In this document: positions 24,740-32,044 of the stretch, piece by piece | Numbering within the stretch: position 1 is the first letter of the stretch | Layout: each line of letters begins with the position of its first letter | Source of the DNA: Methanosphaerula subterraneus | GTDB taxonomy: Archaea > Halobacteriota > Methanomicrobia > Methanomicrobiales > Methanospirillaceae | NCBI RefSeq assembly: GCF_052055875.1 | Contig: NZ_CP170508.1 | Coordinates: 2,108,001-2,172,000 of the forward strand | Reading direction: 5' to 3' | Length of the DNA: 64,000 nucleotides | Made by a program: the position numbers and the translations under genes | Notes under the pieces: model-generated | Told to the model about the DNA's origin: nothing | The model's database searches: none | Seen by the model: only the letters and a program-made list of their open reading frames with translations

Positions 24740-25693
24740 ATGTCGAGAGTTGCTATCATCGGAGCTACCGGCAGTGTGGGCTGCTTTGCCGCTCATCCGA
24801 TCTCAGAGATCCCGTATGTGAAGGAGATCCTGCTGGTTGGGAGGCCGGGGCGTGAGAACCTGCTCGAAGGGATCACCCGTGATTTCAAGGACTCGTATGC
24901 CGCCAGAGGCACCGACGTGGCCCTCGAATGGACCACGGATCAGCAGGACCTGGCAGGCTCTGATGTGATCGTCTACACCGCAGGTGTCGCCCGTAAGGCC
25001 GGAGAGGACCGGATGGACCTGGCAGTGAAGAACGCCGGGATCGTCGCAGAGGCGGCGACAACGATCGGTGAAGTCGCACCGTCTGCGCATCTGCTCATGA
25101 TCACGAACCCGGTGGACGTGATGACGGCTGTGGCACTCAAGTACTCGGGTATGAAACAGAAACAGGTCTTTGGACTCGGCACCCACCTGGACTCGATGCG
25201 GTTGAAGTCGCTGATCGCTGCGTACTTCAGGGTGCATGTCAGCGAGGTGCATACGCGTATCATCGGCGAGCACGGGGCATCGATGGTCCCGCTCTGGTCG
25301 GCCACCACGCTCGGTGGCATCAGGATCTGTAATCTGCCCGCGTTCTCGGACCTACCCGTCGACCAGATGATCGAATCGGTCGTTCAGGGTGGGGAGATGA
25401 TCATCAAGTACAAGGGCTCGACCGTCTATGGTCCGGGCGAGGCGATCGCCACGCTCGTGCGAACGGTGCTCGGCAACGAGAACCGGCTTCTGACCGTGTC
25501 TGCCTACCTGAAGAGCGAAGTGCACGGCATCGGAGGGGTCTGTATCGGGGTTCCCGCGCTGATCAACCGGTCTGGCGTTACGCCGATCCCCATCAGGATC
25601 GAGCCGGACGAAGTGAAAGCATTCGGGGCATCAGTCGAAAAGATCCGAAACAGTACTGATCAGGTCTTTGAAAGGCTTGAAAAAAAGGAATAA
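24740..25693 (+). CDS. mdh: Malate/lactate dehydrogenase family protein (malate dehydrogenase)
   Basis: 317 aa from ATG 24740. NAD(P)-binding start VAIIGATGSVGCF; catalytic region RIIGEHGASMVPLWS (proton-acceptor His in GEHG); substrate arginines in the GVARKAGEDRMDL loop and in LDSMRLK. MITNPVDVMT is the conserved strand before the active site. Archaeal [LDH-like] malate dehydrogenases have this layout. Converts malate and oxaloacetate in the partial TCA cycle of methanogens. Reading can be extended upstream but that would overlap the SRP RNA. Confidence 0.92.
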   Translation: MSRVAIIGATGSVGCFAAHPISEIPYVKEILLVGRPGRENLLEGITRDFKDSYAARGTDVALEWTTDQQDLAGSDVIVYTAGVARKAGEDRMDLAVKNAGIVAEAATTIGEVAPSAHLLMITNPVDVMTAVALKYSGMKQKQVFGLGTHLDSMRLKSLIAAYFRVHVSEVHTRIIGEHGASMVPLWSATTLGGIRICNLPAFSDLPVDQMIESVVQGGEMIIKYKGSTVYGPGEAIATLVRTVLGNENRLLTVSAYLKSEVHGIGGVCIGVPALINRSGVTPIPIRIEPDEVKAFGASVEKIRNSTDQVFERLEKKE

Positions 25694-25703
25694 AATTTCT
25701 GTT

Positions 25704-25961
25704 TTACGTCAGTGTCAGTTCGGCGATCTCAGCACGCTCGACACCCTCAATCGTTGAGATAGCCTCCTCGATTGCGTCGGTCTCGCCACCCTGATCAGAG
25801 ACGACCGCCATGACCTTCAGCGCTTTTAACCCGAAGCCGATCGGCTCTTCCTGGATGTCCTGAATCGAAGGGACCTTGGCACGCATCGCGGCCTTCAGCG
25901 CTTCAAGATCGACATCCGGGGACTCCGGCATCACCTTGAGGATCAGTGCTACACTGCCCAT
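25704..25961 (-). CDS. ef1b: Elongation factor 1-beta
   Basis: 85 aa. VALILKVMPESPDVDLEALK, IQDIQEEPIGFGLKALKVMAV and the final EGVERAEIAELT match archaeal EF-1beta, the nucleotide exchange factor of EF-1alpha. It follows a small zinc-ribbon gene by three bases, a pairing that is common in euryarchaea. Confidence 0.95.
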   Translation of the reverse strand: MGSVALILKVMPESPDVDLEALKAAMRAKVPSIQDIQEEPIGFGLKALKVMAVVSDQGGETDAIEEAISTIEGVERAEIAELTLT

Positions 25962-25964
25962 GGC

Positions 25965-26126
25965 TCAGGGCCCCTGGAATCCACACTGAGGGCACATGTA
26001 CGGGATTGACTGCTCCCTGCACCGCTCGCACCGCTTGATCTCATATTCGCACTGGGGACACCCGAAACTGGTGCCGCCAACCTCGGCCAGAGGTGCATTG
26101 CACGATGTACATTTCTTTATTGCCAT
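25965..26126 (-). CDS. Small zinc-ribbon protein (HVO_2753 type)
   Basis: 53 aa from ATG 26126. Four CxxC knuckles: CTSC, CPQC, CERC and CPQC. This is the double zinc finger protein found immediately upstream of EF-1beta in many archaea (HVO_2753 family). Possibly acts on RNA or ribosomes. A longer frame to 26204 adds a leader without similarity. Confidence 0.88.
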   Translation of the reverse strand: MAIKKCTSCNAPLAEVGGTSFGCPQCEYEIKRCERCREQSIPYMCPQCGFQGP

Positions 26127-26167
26127 AACGTTCCTCGAAATCTGCTGTACTATCTGATCTGAGACAA

Positions 26168-26773
26168 TTAAATACTTGTTTCCAGGGACCTGATCGCCGT
26201 GCATGGGACCTCTGCTCCGCGCAGGTGCTCTGCGACCCGTCCGTCGACCTGTCCGTTCACTGCGGCGGCCCGGATCCCGTGGGAGAGGACGAACGGGATC
26301 AGGCAGGGATCGACCTCATCGCAGCATTCCGGCTGCTCGATCAGGTCCACCGCCTTGCCCCCGACGGTCAGGCGATCGACCGACTTGATCAACAGAAGGT
26401 CCAGATGGAGCCTCTCCGCCACCCAGGCCGCGATCGTGTCGGAGGTGACCTCCCAGGTGTGCGGCAGGGGATCCTCCTCCCGAAGCACCCGGTACGGCAG
26501 GAGGACGCTGACGCCCCCGTCGACGACCAGGCGGTCGGTTGCCGGCACTCCCTTCGAGGCGATGTACCACCCGAACTGCTCCATGCCGGCGATCGCCATC
26601 CAGTGGCCCTCGTCCCCGTCCAGCCCCAGAGTTCTGACCTGGTCGGCGAAGGGACCGCCGCCCGGCACCAGCAGCAGCGGCCGCTCTGACCTCTGCAGTT
26701 CCTCCACCAACCCGGGTACCCGGGGGAGCAGCGACCCCCCGAGCTTCACGACCAGTGCGCTCTGCGCTCTCAT
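26168..26773 (-). CDS. mfnE: [5-(aminomethyl)furan-3-yl]methyl phosphate kinase
   Basis: 201 aa, short amino-acid-kinase fold. VVKLGGSLL at the start, LLLVPGGGPFADQVR, HWMAIAGMEQFGWYIAS, HTWEVTSDTIAAW and VNGQVDGRVAEHLRG correspond to the MfnE protein of methanogens (archetype MJ0458), which phosphorylates the furan intermediate in methanofuran biosynthesis. Fits the methanogen background. Assignment from memory of the family pattern. Confidence 0.82.
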   Translation of the reverse strand: MRAQSALVVKLGGSLLPRVPGLVEELQRSERPLLLVPGGGPFADQVRTLGLDGDEGHWMAIAGMEQFGWYIASKGVPATDRLVVDGGVSVLLPYRVLREEDPLPHTWEVTSDTIAAWVAERLHLDLLLIKSVDRLTVGGKAVDLIEQPECCDEVDPCLIPFVLSHGIRAAAVNGQVDGRVAEHLRGAEVPCTAIRSLETSI

Positions 26774-26907
26774 CTCATACAGATGGACCCTCTCCCGGAA
26801 AAATTGGGATCATCCTCACCTGGTGGCGGATGACCATTTCAGTGGCCGGCGGACCACGGCGGGGATCACCCGGCCGGCTTCCACCACCCCTCGGGGAGAG
26901 GGTCAGA

Positions 26908-26925
26908 GGGGGGTCGCTACCCCCC
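26908..26925. other. GC-rich hairpin upstream of nrdJ
   Basis: GGGGGGT, CGCT loop and ACCCCCC form a perfect 7-bp stem, just upstream of the nrdJ TATA box. It lies in the 257-bp gap between divergent mfnE and nrdJ. Otherwise this gap shows no gene. Confidence 0.35.
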
Positions 26926-26936
26926 ATGATACCTCC

Positions 26937-26948
26937 TATGATATAAGA
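26937..26948 (+). promoter_or_regulatory. TATA box candidate of nrdJ
   Basis: TATGATATAAGA, about 85-95 bp in front of the nrdJ ATG. No cobalamin-riboswitch-like fold is seen between it and the gene. Confidence 0.4.
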
Positions 26949-27030
26949 CAACGAACATAAATTTATCTTCAACATGGTCTCCCCGATGGTGTAATCCATG
27001 GGAAATCAGACCACAGTATGAGGACTATTT

Positions 27031-29217
27031 ATGGATTCGTCACCGATCGTCGACAGCATTCTGTCCGCACGTTACCTGAGAGCCGGAGAGAAGACCTTTG
27101 AGGACATCTGCCGCCGGGTGGCCGCCGCCCTTGCCGCGGACGAGGCCGAGGCCGCCCGCTTCTATGAAGCGATGGTCTCTCTCAGGTTCCTCCCCAACTC
27201 CCCCACCCTGATGAACGCCGGCACCGATCTCGGGCAGCTCTCCGCCTGTTTCACCCTCCCGGTCCCCGACTCGATCGACGGGATCTTCGATGCGATGAAA
27301 CAGGGGGCGATCATCCACAAGACCGGCGGGGGGACCGGGTATAACTTCTCGAAGATCCGACCGGAGGGGTCCCCGGTGCAGTCGACAGAGGGGGTCGCCT
27401 CGGGACCGATCTCCTTTATGCGGGTCTTCAACGCGGCCACCGAGGTGATCAAGCAGGGCGGACGCCGGCGCGGGGCCAACATGGGGATCCTGAACGTCCA
27501 GCACCCCGACATCCTGGCGTTCATCAATGCCAAGACCCGGGAGGGGGAGATCTCCAACTTCAACATCTCGGTGATGGTCGACGACGCGTTCATGCACCTC
27601 GTCTCAGAGCAGCACTTCGACAAGGTCTGGCTCGTCCACCCCCACACCGGTGAAGCGACCACCGTCGGCCAGATCTGGTCGGGGATCGTGGACGGGATCT
27701 GGAAGAACGGGGAGCCGGGCGTCCTCTTCTATGACGAGATCAACCGGCACAACCCGACGCCGCAGCTCGGGGTGATCGATACCACCAACCCGTGCGGCGA
27801 GCAGCCGCTCCTCCCGTATGAGAGTTGCGTGCTCGGCAGCATCAACCTCGCCGCCTGTGTGAAGGGGCACGTCCTCGATGAGGATCTCCTCAGGGAGACG
27901 GTCCGGACCGGTGTCCGCCTCCTCGACATCGTGATCGACAAGAACGTCTATCCGATCGAGGAGATCGCCGAGGCGACCCGGACGACCAGGAAGATCGGGC
28001 TCGGGCTGATGGGGGTTCACGACGCCCTGCTGATGATCCGCCTCCCGTACGACTCCCCGGAGGCCCGGGTCTGGTGCGAGCATGTGATGAAGGTGGTCAG
28101 TGAGACGGCCGTCGACGAGTCCCGGCTGCGTGCCGAACTTCTCGGCCCCTTCCCGGCCATCCAGGGGTCCATCTGGACTGCATTCCCAGTTCGGAACGCC
28201 GCGATGACCACCATCGCCCCGACCGGCACGATCTCTCTCCTGGCCGGGTGCTCAAGCGGCATCGAGCCCATCTTCTCGTTTGCGTACACCCGGAAGAACA
28301 CAGTGGGAAAGACCTTCATCGTCGTCAACCCTGTTTTCAAGGAGGCCCTCGAGGAGACGCTCGCGCTGCAGGGGCATACAGGGGACGACCTGGCCCGGCG
28401 GGTCGACGAGGTGATTGCCCATGTCCATGAGACCGGGACGGTGCAGGACCTCGCCTGGCTCCCGGTGGAGTTCCGGAGACTCTGCAAGACCGCCCTCGAC
28501 ATCCCCTGGCGGGACCATGTGGAGATGCAGGCCGCGTTCCAGCGGGAGGTGCACGCCTCCATCAGTAAGACGATCAACATGCCAAAAGACGCTACTCGGG
28601 ACGACTGTGCCGAGGCGCTGCTGCTGGCCTGGCGGCTCGGGCTGAAAGGGATCACGATCTACCGGACCAACAGCCGGGAGGACGTGGTGCTCACCCTCAA
28701 GGAGGCCGCCCCTGCACCGGTCGTGGTCCAGGCCTTATCCCCGGCCCCGGCCGTCTCGATCAGCCGCCCGAAAGAACTCTCCGGGAGGACCTACCTCTGC
28801 CAATCAGGGTGCTGCTCCCTGTACGTCACCGTGAACCTGCTCGACCAGAAGCCGATCGAGGTCTTCATCAGGACTGTCGGGAGCGGGTGCGAGGCGAACA
28901 GCAACGCCCTCGGCCGCGCGATCAGCACCGGTCTCCAGAGCGGGGTTCCGTACCATAAGTTCGTCAAACAGTTCGCGAAGGTGAACTGTGTATCAGCGAT
29001 ACGGAATCCCTCATCCGAGGGCTTCTCCTGCGCCGACGTGGTCGGCCGGTGCATCGAACTCTCCGCCACCAACCAGAGCATCACGACCCTCAACAACTGG
29101 GAGATCCGCAAGACCGATCAGAAGCGGCTCTGCCCGGAGTGCCACGAACCGCTCGACTTCGGCGAAGGGTGCAACAAGGGGACCTGTAAGAACTGCGGCT
29201 GGAGCGGCTGCAACTGA
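27031..29217 (+). CDS. nrdJ: Adenosylcobalamin-dependent ribonucleotide reductase (class II)
   Basis: 728 aa. Class II signatures: RFLPNSPTLMNAGT, LSACFTLPVPDS, HKTGGGTGYNFSKIRP, the active-site block NPCGEQPLLPYESCVLGSINLA (radical cysteine and Glu) and the C-terminal redox CxxC region. It ends in a zinc ribbon (CPECHEPLDF...CKNCGWSGC). Converts ribonucleotides to deoxyribonucleotides using B12. TGAGGA six bases before the ATG is a good ribosome binding site. No ATP-cone is seen at the N-terminus. Confidence 0.95.
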   Translation: MDSSPIVDSILSARYLRAGEKTFEDICRRVAAALAADEAEAARFYEAMVSLRFLPNSPTLMNAGTDLGQLSACFTLPVPDSIDGIFDAMKQGAIIHKTGGGTGYNFSKIRPEGSPVQSTEGVASGPISFMRVFNAATEVIKQGGRRRGANMGILNVQHPDILAFINAKTREGEISNFNISVMVDDAFMHLVSEQHFDKVWLVHPHTGEATTVGQIWSGIVDGIWKNGEPGVLFYDEINRHNPTPQLGVIDTTNPCGEQPLLPYESCVLGSINLAACVKGHVLDEDLLRETVRTGVRLLDIVIDKNVYPIEEIAEATRTTRKIGLGLMGVHDALLMIRLPYDSPEARVWCEHVMKVVSETAVDESRLRAELLGPFPAIQGSIWTAFPVRNAAMTTIAPTGTISLLAGCSSGIEPIFSFAYTRKNTVGKTFIVVNPVFKEALEETLALQGHTGDDLARRVDEVIAHVHETGTVQDLAWLPVEFRRLCKTALDIPWRDHVEMQAAFQREVHASISKTINMPKDATRDDCAEALLLAWRLGLKGITIYRTNSREDVVLTLKEAAPAPVVVQALSPAPAVSISRPKELSGRTYLCQSGCCSLYVTVNLLDQKPIEVFIRTVGSGCEANSNALGRAISTGLQSGVPYHKFVKQFAKVNCVSAIRNPSSEGFSCADVVGRCIELSATNQSITTLNNWEIRKTDQKRLCPECHEPLDFGEGCNKGTCKNCGWSGCN

Positions 29218-29238
29218 TTCCGGGCCCAGACACACCTC

Positions 29239-29244
29239 TTTTTT
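29239..29244 (+). terminator. T-run behind nrdJ
   Basis: Six T in CACCTCTTTTTTCTCC, 22 bp after the nrdJ stop codon, a typical archaeal termination signal. Confidence 0.45.
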
Positions 29245-29309
29245 CTCCTGCCACCCGACCGGATCCAGACCGTCTGGTTTTATGGTCAGTCACTGCATAA
29301 ACGATTCGT

Positions 29310-30992
29310 ATGCGGCGATGGGCCCTGGTGGTGCTGACCCTCCTGCTCTGTCTGCTGGTCTCATCTGTTGCGGCTTTTCAGATCGTGGAGTTCTGCCCGG
29401 ACACCTACACCAAGAACGAGCCCGACGAGTACCTGGTGCTGGCAGGGGCCGGGCCGCTCGCCGACCTGGTCATCAGCGACAGCGTCGGCTCGCTCCGGTT
29501 CCCGTCCGGGGCTGTTCTTGACTCCAGCGCCGTGATCGCACGAAACGGGACGGCATACCGGCAGACCTTCGGAGTGTCGCCTGATTTTGAGATGTACGAC
29601 TCCTCCCCTGCGATCCGGGACATGGTCAGAAAGGGCGATCTTCGGCTTGGGAACGAGCATGATCAGGTGGTCCTGACCGACCATGGCACGGTGGTCCAGA
29701 CGATCACCTGGCCCGGGGACGTGGATCCCAAGCAGGGGCAGGTCCATATCTATGCGGACGGGGCCTGGGACCGACGGATGCTGCTGATCGGGCAGTCCCG
29801 GCTCCCTCCTGCCACCTTTCAGAACGTGACCCTGACCGCTTTCGTCTCCCCTGACTCCTCGGCCGGGGTCTTTTACGACGCGGTCAACGGTGCGCGGCGG
29901 TCGATCGATCTGAATGTCTACGAACTGACTGACCCGGCGATCGGTGCGGCCCTGATCGCAGCCGCCGGCCGGGGGGTCTCGGTCAGGGTGCTGCTCGAGG
30001 GGGGGCCGGTCGGCGGGATCTCCCCGGCCGAGAAGGGGGTGGTCCGGTCGCTTCAGGAGCACCAGATCCCGGTAATGCTCCTTGGAGGTGTATCGGGGGT
30101 ACACGCCCGGTACCGGTACGATCATGCCAAGTACCTGGTGATCGATGATTCGGCCGTCCTGGTCACCAGCGAGAACTTCAAGCCCGGCGGGTTCCCTGAG
30201 GAGGGGACGTCAGGCAACCGGGGCTGGGGGGCGCTGGTTCACGATCCCCGGGTGGCAGCCTACTTCGCCGGTGTCTTTTCGCTCGACTGGACCGGTGTCG
30301 ACATCGCCCCGGCCCCGACCGGTCAGGGGGGTGCGGGAGAGGAGGCGAGCGGAACGTTTCAGGTCAGGTCACCGGCGACCACCTTCTCCGACACCACGGT
30401 CACCCCGGTGCTGGCCCCCGACACCTCCTCGCTGATCACGGACCTGATCGCCGGTGCGACCCGATCGGTCAGGATCGAGCAGGCCTATATCAAGAACACA
30501 TCGGCAGGAACGCTGAACCCATTCCTCGAAGCGGCCATCGCCGATGCACGGCGGGGAGTGAGCGTGCAGGTGATCCTGGACTCGGCCTGGTTCAATGTCG
30601 ATGACCTGAAGGATAATGACGAGATGGTCGCCTACATCAACCAGGTCGCGGTTGCCGAGCACCTGCCCCTCGAGGCCAGGCTGGCGGACCTCACCGCCCA
30701 GGACCTGGTGAAGATTCACAACAAGGGGGTGATCGTCGACGACCGGCGGGTACTGGTCTCCTCGATCAACTGGAACACCGTCTCCCCGAACGAGAACCGG
30801 GAGGCCGGGCTGATCATCGACAGTTCGGAGGTCGGAGCCTACTATGCCGCCGTCTTCGCCACCGACTGGGATGCACGGAGCGGCAGCTCGGAGGGAAAGG
30901 CGGGAAGAACGGGTTTTGATCCCCTCAAAGGGGGGATTGCGGCGGTGGTGCTGGTAGTGATCGCGCTGGCGGTTCGCCGGCGCCGGGCGTGA
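29310..30992 (+). CDS. Secreted phospholipase-D-like protein with lamin-tail-like N-terminus
   Basis: 560 aa. Signal peptide 1-22. Residues about 23-135 look like a lamin-tail (LTD) domain (DEYLVLAGAGPLADLVISDS, then NGTAYRQTFG). Two PLD halves follow, each with an HKD-type motif: HAKYLVIDDS and HNKGVIVDDR. A membrane helix (GGIAAVVLVVIALAV) and RRRR end the protein, so it is anchored at the cell surface, as in PGF-type archaeal proteins though without the PGF motif. It probably cleaves phosphodiesters outside the cell. Confidence 0.85.
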   Translation: MRRWALVVLTLLLCLLVSSVAAFQIVEFCPDTYTKNEPDEYLVLAGAGPLADLVISDSVGSLRFPSGAVLDSSAVIARNGTAYRQTFGVSPDFEMYDSSPAIRDMVRKGDLRLGNEHDQVVLTDHGTVVQTITWPGDVDPKQGQVHIYADGAWDRRMLLIGQSRLPPATFQNVTLTAFVSPDSSAGVFYDAVNGARRSIDLNVYELTDPAIGAALIAAAGRGVSVRVLLEGGPVGGISPAEKGVVRSLQEHQIPVMLLGGVSGVHARYRYDHAKYLVIDDSAVLVTSENFKPGGFPEEGTSGNRGWGALVHDPRVAAYFAGVFSLDWTGVDIAPAPTGQGGAGEEASGTFQVRSPATTFSDTTVTPVLAPDTSSLITDLIAGATRSVRIEQAYIKNTSAGTLNPFLEAAIADARRGVSVQVILDSAWFNVDDLKDNDEMVAYINQVAVAEHLPLEARLADLTAQDLVKIHNKGVIVDDRRVLVSSINWNTVSPNENREAGLIIDSSEVGAYYAAVFATDWDARSGSSEGKAGRTGFDPLKGGIAAVVLVVIALAVRRRRA

Positions 30993-31002
30993 CAGGTCCT
31001 TC

Positions 31003-31347
31003 TTATTCGAGGTTTTGATCAGAAGAGTATGGGCATTTTCCGTCCTTGGTACATCTGCAGACATCGCAGAGGGTGATGGCTGTATCCTCGCCCATTACGG
31101 CGAGGGCCCAGCGGTTGATCATCTGGTCGAGTTCTCCGGAGAGATCGATCTCAGATCCACCGCGTTTCTTTGAGATATATTGCGAGATCGCAGCCCTGCT
31201 GATGCCGAGCCGTCTCGCAACCTCGCTCTGCGGAACCCCCTGGTGGTGAACGAGACGATAGACCATCTCCGCCCGCATCGACGGGACGTAGCGATGGAGC
31301 ATCGCGTCACAGATCATGATATTGCATCCAGGGGGTCGGTCGTTCAT
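31003..31347 (-). CDS. HTH regulator with C-terminal cysteine cluster
   Basis: 114 aa. Helix-turn-helix VPQSEVARRLGISRAAISQYISKKRGG followed by a C-terminal cluster CDVCRCTKDGKC. Such regulators of the COG2522 group in methanogens may hold an iron-sulfur cluster or zinc and so sense redox or metal. The ATG overlaps the stop of the upstream winged-helix gene (ATGA), so the two regulators are coupled. A later start at M11 is possible. Confidence 0.82.
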   Translation of the reverse strand: MNDRPPGCNIMICDAMLHRYVPSMRAEMVYRLVHHQGVPQSEVARRLGISRAAISQYISKKRGGSEIDLSGELDQMINRWALAVMGEDTAITLCDVCRCTKDGKCPYSSDQNLE

Positions 31348-31574
31348 GCAGTCACCGGTTGATTGACTCTGCGCTGGTAGATGATCTGACGAGCATCACG
31401 GAAGTTGAACTTTTCAATGATCAACTGATTTTCTTTGAGCTTTTTGAGTGCGTACCGTACAGTACGCGGTGCTAGTTTGGAACTGCAGACGATCTGCTTA
31501 TGCGTCATCGCACCGGTGTCCTCCAGGATGTGGAGAACCGTCCTGGACGATGGAGGAAGGTCAGTCGTTTCCAT
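31344..31574 (-). CDS. Winged-helix transcriptional regulator
   Basis: 76 aa. SSRTVLHILEDTGAMTHKQIVCSSKLAPRTVRYALKKLKENQLIIEK is a MarR-like winged helix: turn, recognition helix (APRTVRYALKKL) and wing (FRDARQIIYQRR). First gene of a two-regulator operon. Its start lies seven bases from a strong palindrome, so autoregulation is likely. Confidence 0.82.
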   Translation of the reverse strand: METTDLPPSSRTVLHILEDTGAMTHKQIVCSSKLAPRTVRYALKKLKENQLIIEKFNFRDARQIIYQRRVNQPVTA

Positions 31575-31580
31575 ATATAC

Positions 31581-31599
31581 ATGTTAACGCCGTTAACAT
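31581..31599. promoter_or_regulatory. Perfect palindrome, operator between divergent genes
   Basis: ATGTTAAC, GCC spacer, GTTAACAT: 8-bp perfect arms. It lies between the winged-helix gene (minus, start 31574) and the OB-fold membrane protein gene (plus, start 31643). A TATA-like GATAAATAG follows at 31613-31621. The site would overlap the transcription start of the regulator gene and so is likely bound by one of the two regulators. Confidence 0.65.
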
Positions 31600-31642
31600 A
31601 TGAATCTGTCGCTGATAAATAGGAATAGATCGAGATCAGCAT

Positions 31643-32044
31643 ATGTTCGTCTCACAGGAACGGCTGACGCTGCTGCTGTTGCTGGGCGTAATCGGGGCGG
31701 TGGTGGGAATTCACCTGCTGATCGCCGCTATGGGGCCAGGGTACTTTGCGCACCCCTTCTCAAGCGAAGCGCATGAGGGGGACCAGGTCAGCCTCCAGGG
31801 GACGGTCGGGTCGGTCGCCTGGACCGGGACCGGCGGCCACCTCCTCCTCACCGTCAATGGGACCACCATCTTTGTGCCGGCAGAGACGGCTGCAGAGATA
31901 CAGGTGCAGCAGGGGGAGGTGGTCAGGATCATCGGGATCGTGCAGGTCTACCAGGGAAAGAAGGAGGTGACGGTCGATGGGCCTGAGGGGATCAGGGTGC
32001 TCTCCTCTTCAGCAGATCCGGGTCTGGATCCTGGAACGTATTGA
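31643..32044 (+). CDS. Membrane-anchored OB-fold protein
   Basis: 133 aa. One N-terminal membrane helix (LTLLLLLGVIGAVVGIHLLIAAMG), then a small beta domain with EGDQVSLQGTVGSVAWTG, LLLTVNGTTIFVPAE and GEVVRIIGIVQVYQGKKEVTVD, which looks like an OB-fold (YtfN/tRNA-anti-like) domain outside the membrane. Divergent from the two-regulator unit across the palindrome. Its last 53 bp overlap the 3' end of the convergent PAS gene. Confidence 0.75.
   Translation: MFVSQERLTLLLLLGVIGAVVGIHLLIAAMGPGYFAHPFSSEAHEGDQVSLQGTVGSVAWTGTGGHLLLTVNGTTIFVPAETAAEIQVQQGEVVRIIGIVQVYQGKKEVTVDGPEGIRVLSSSADPGLDPGTY

Noticed and set aside
26774..27030. Cobalamin riboswitch in front of nrdJ
   Set aside because: No B12-box-like sequence or matching fold could be seen; only a short GC hairpin and a TATA box.
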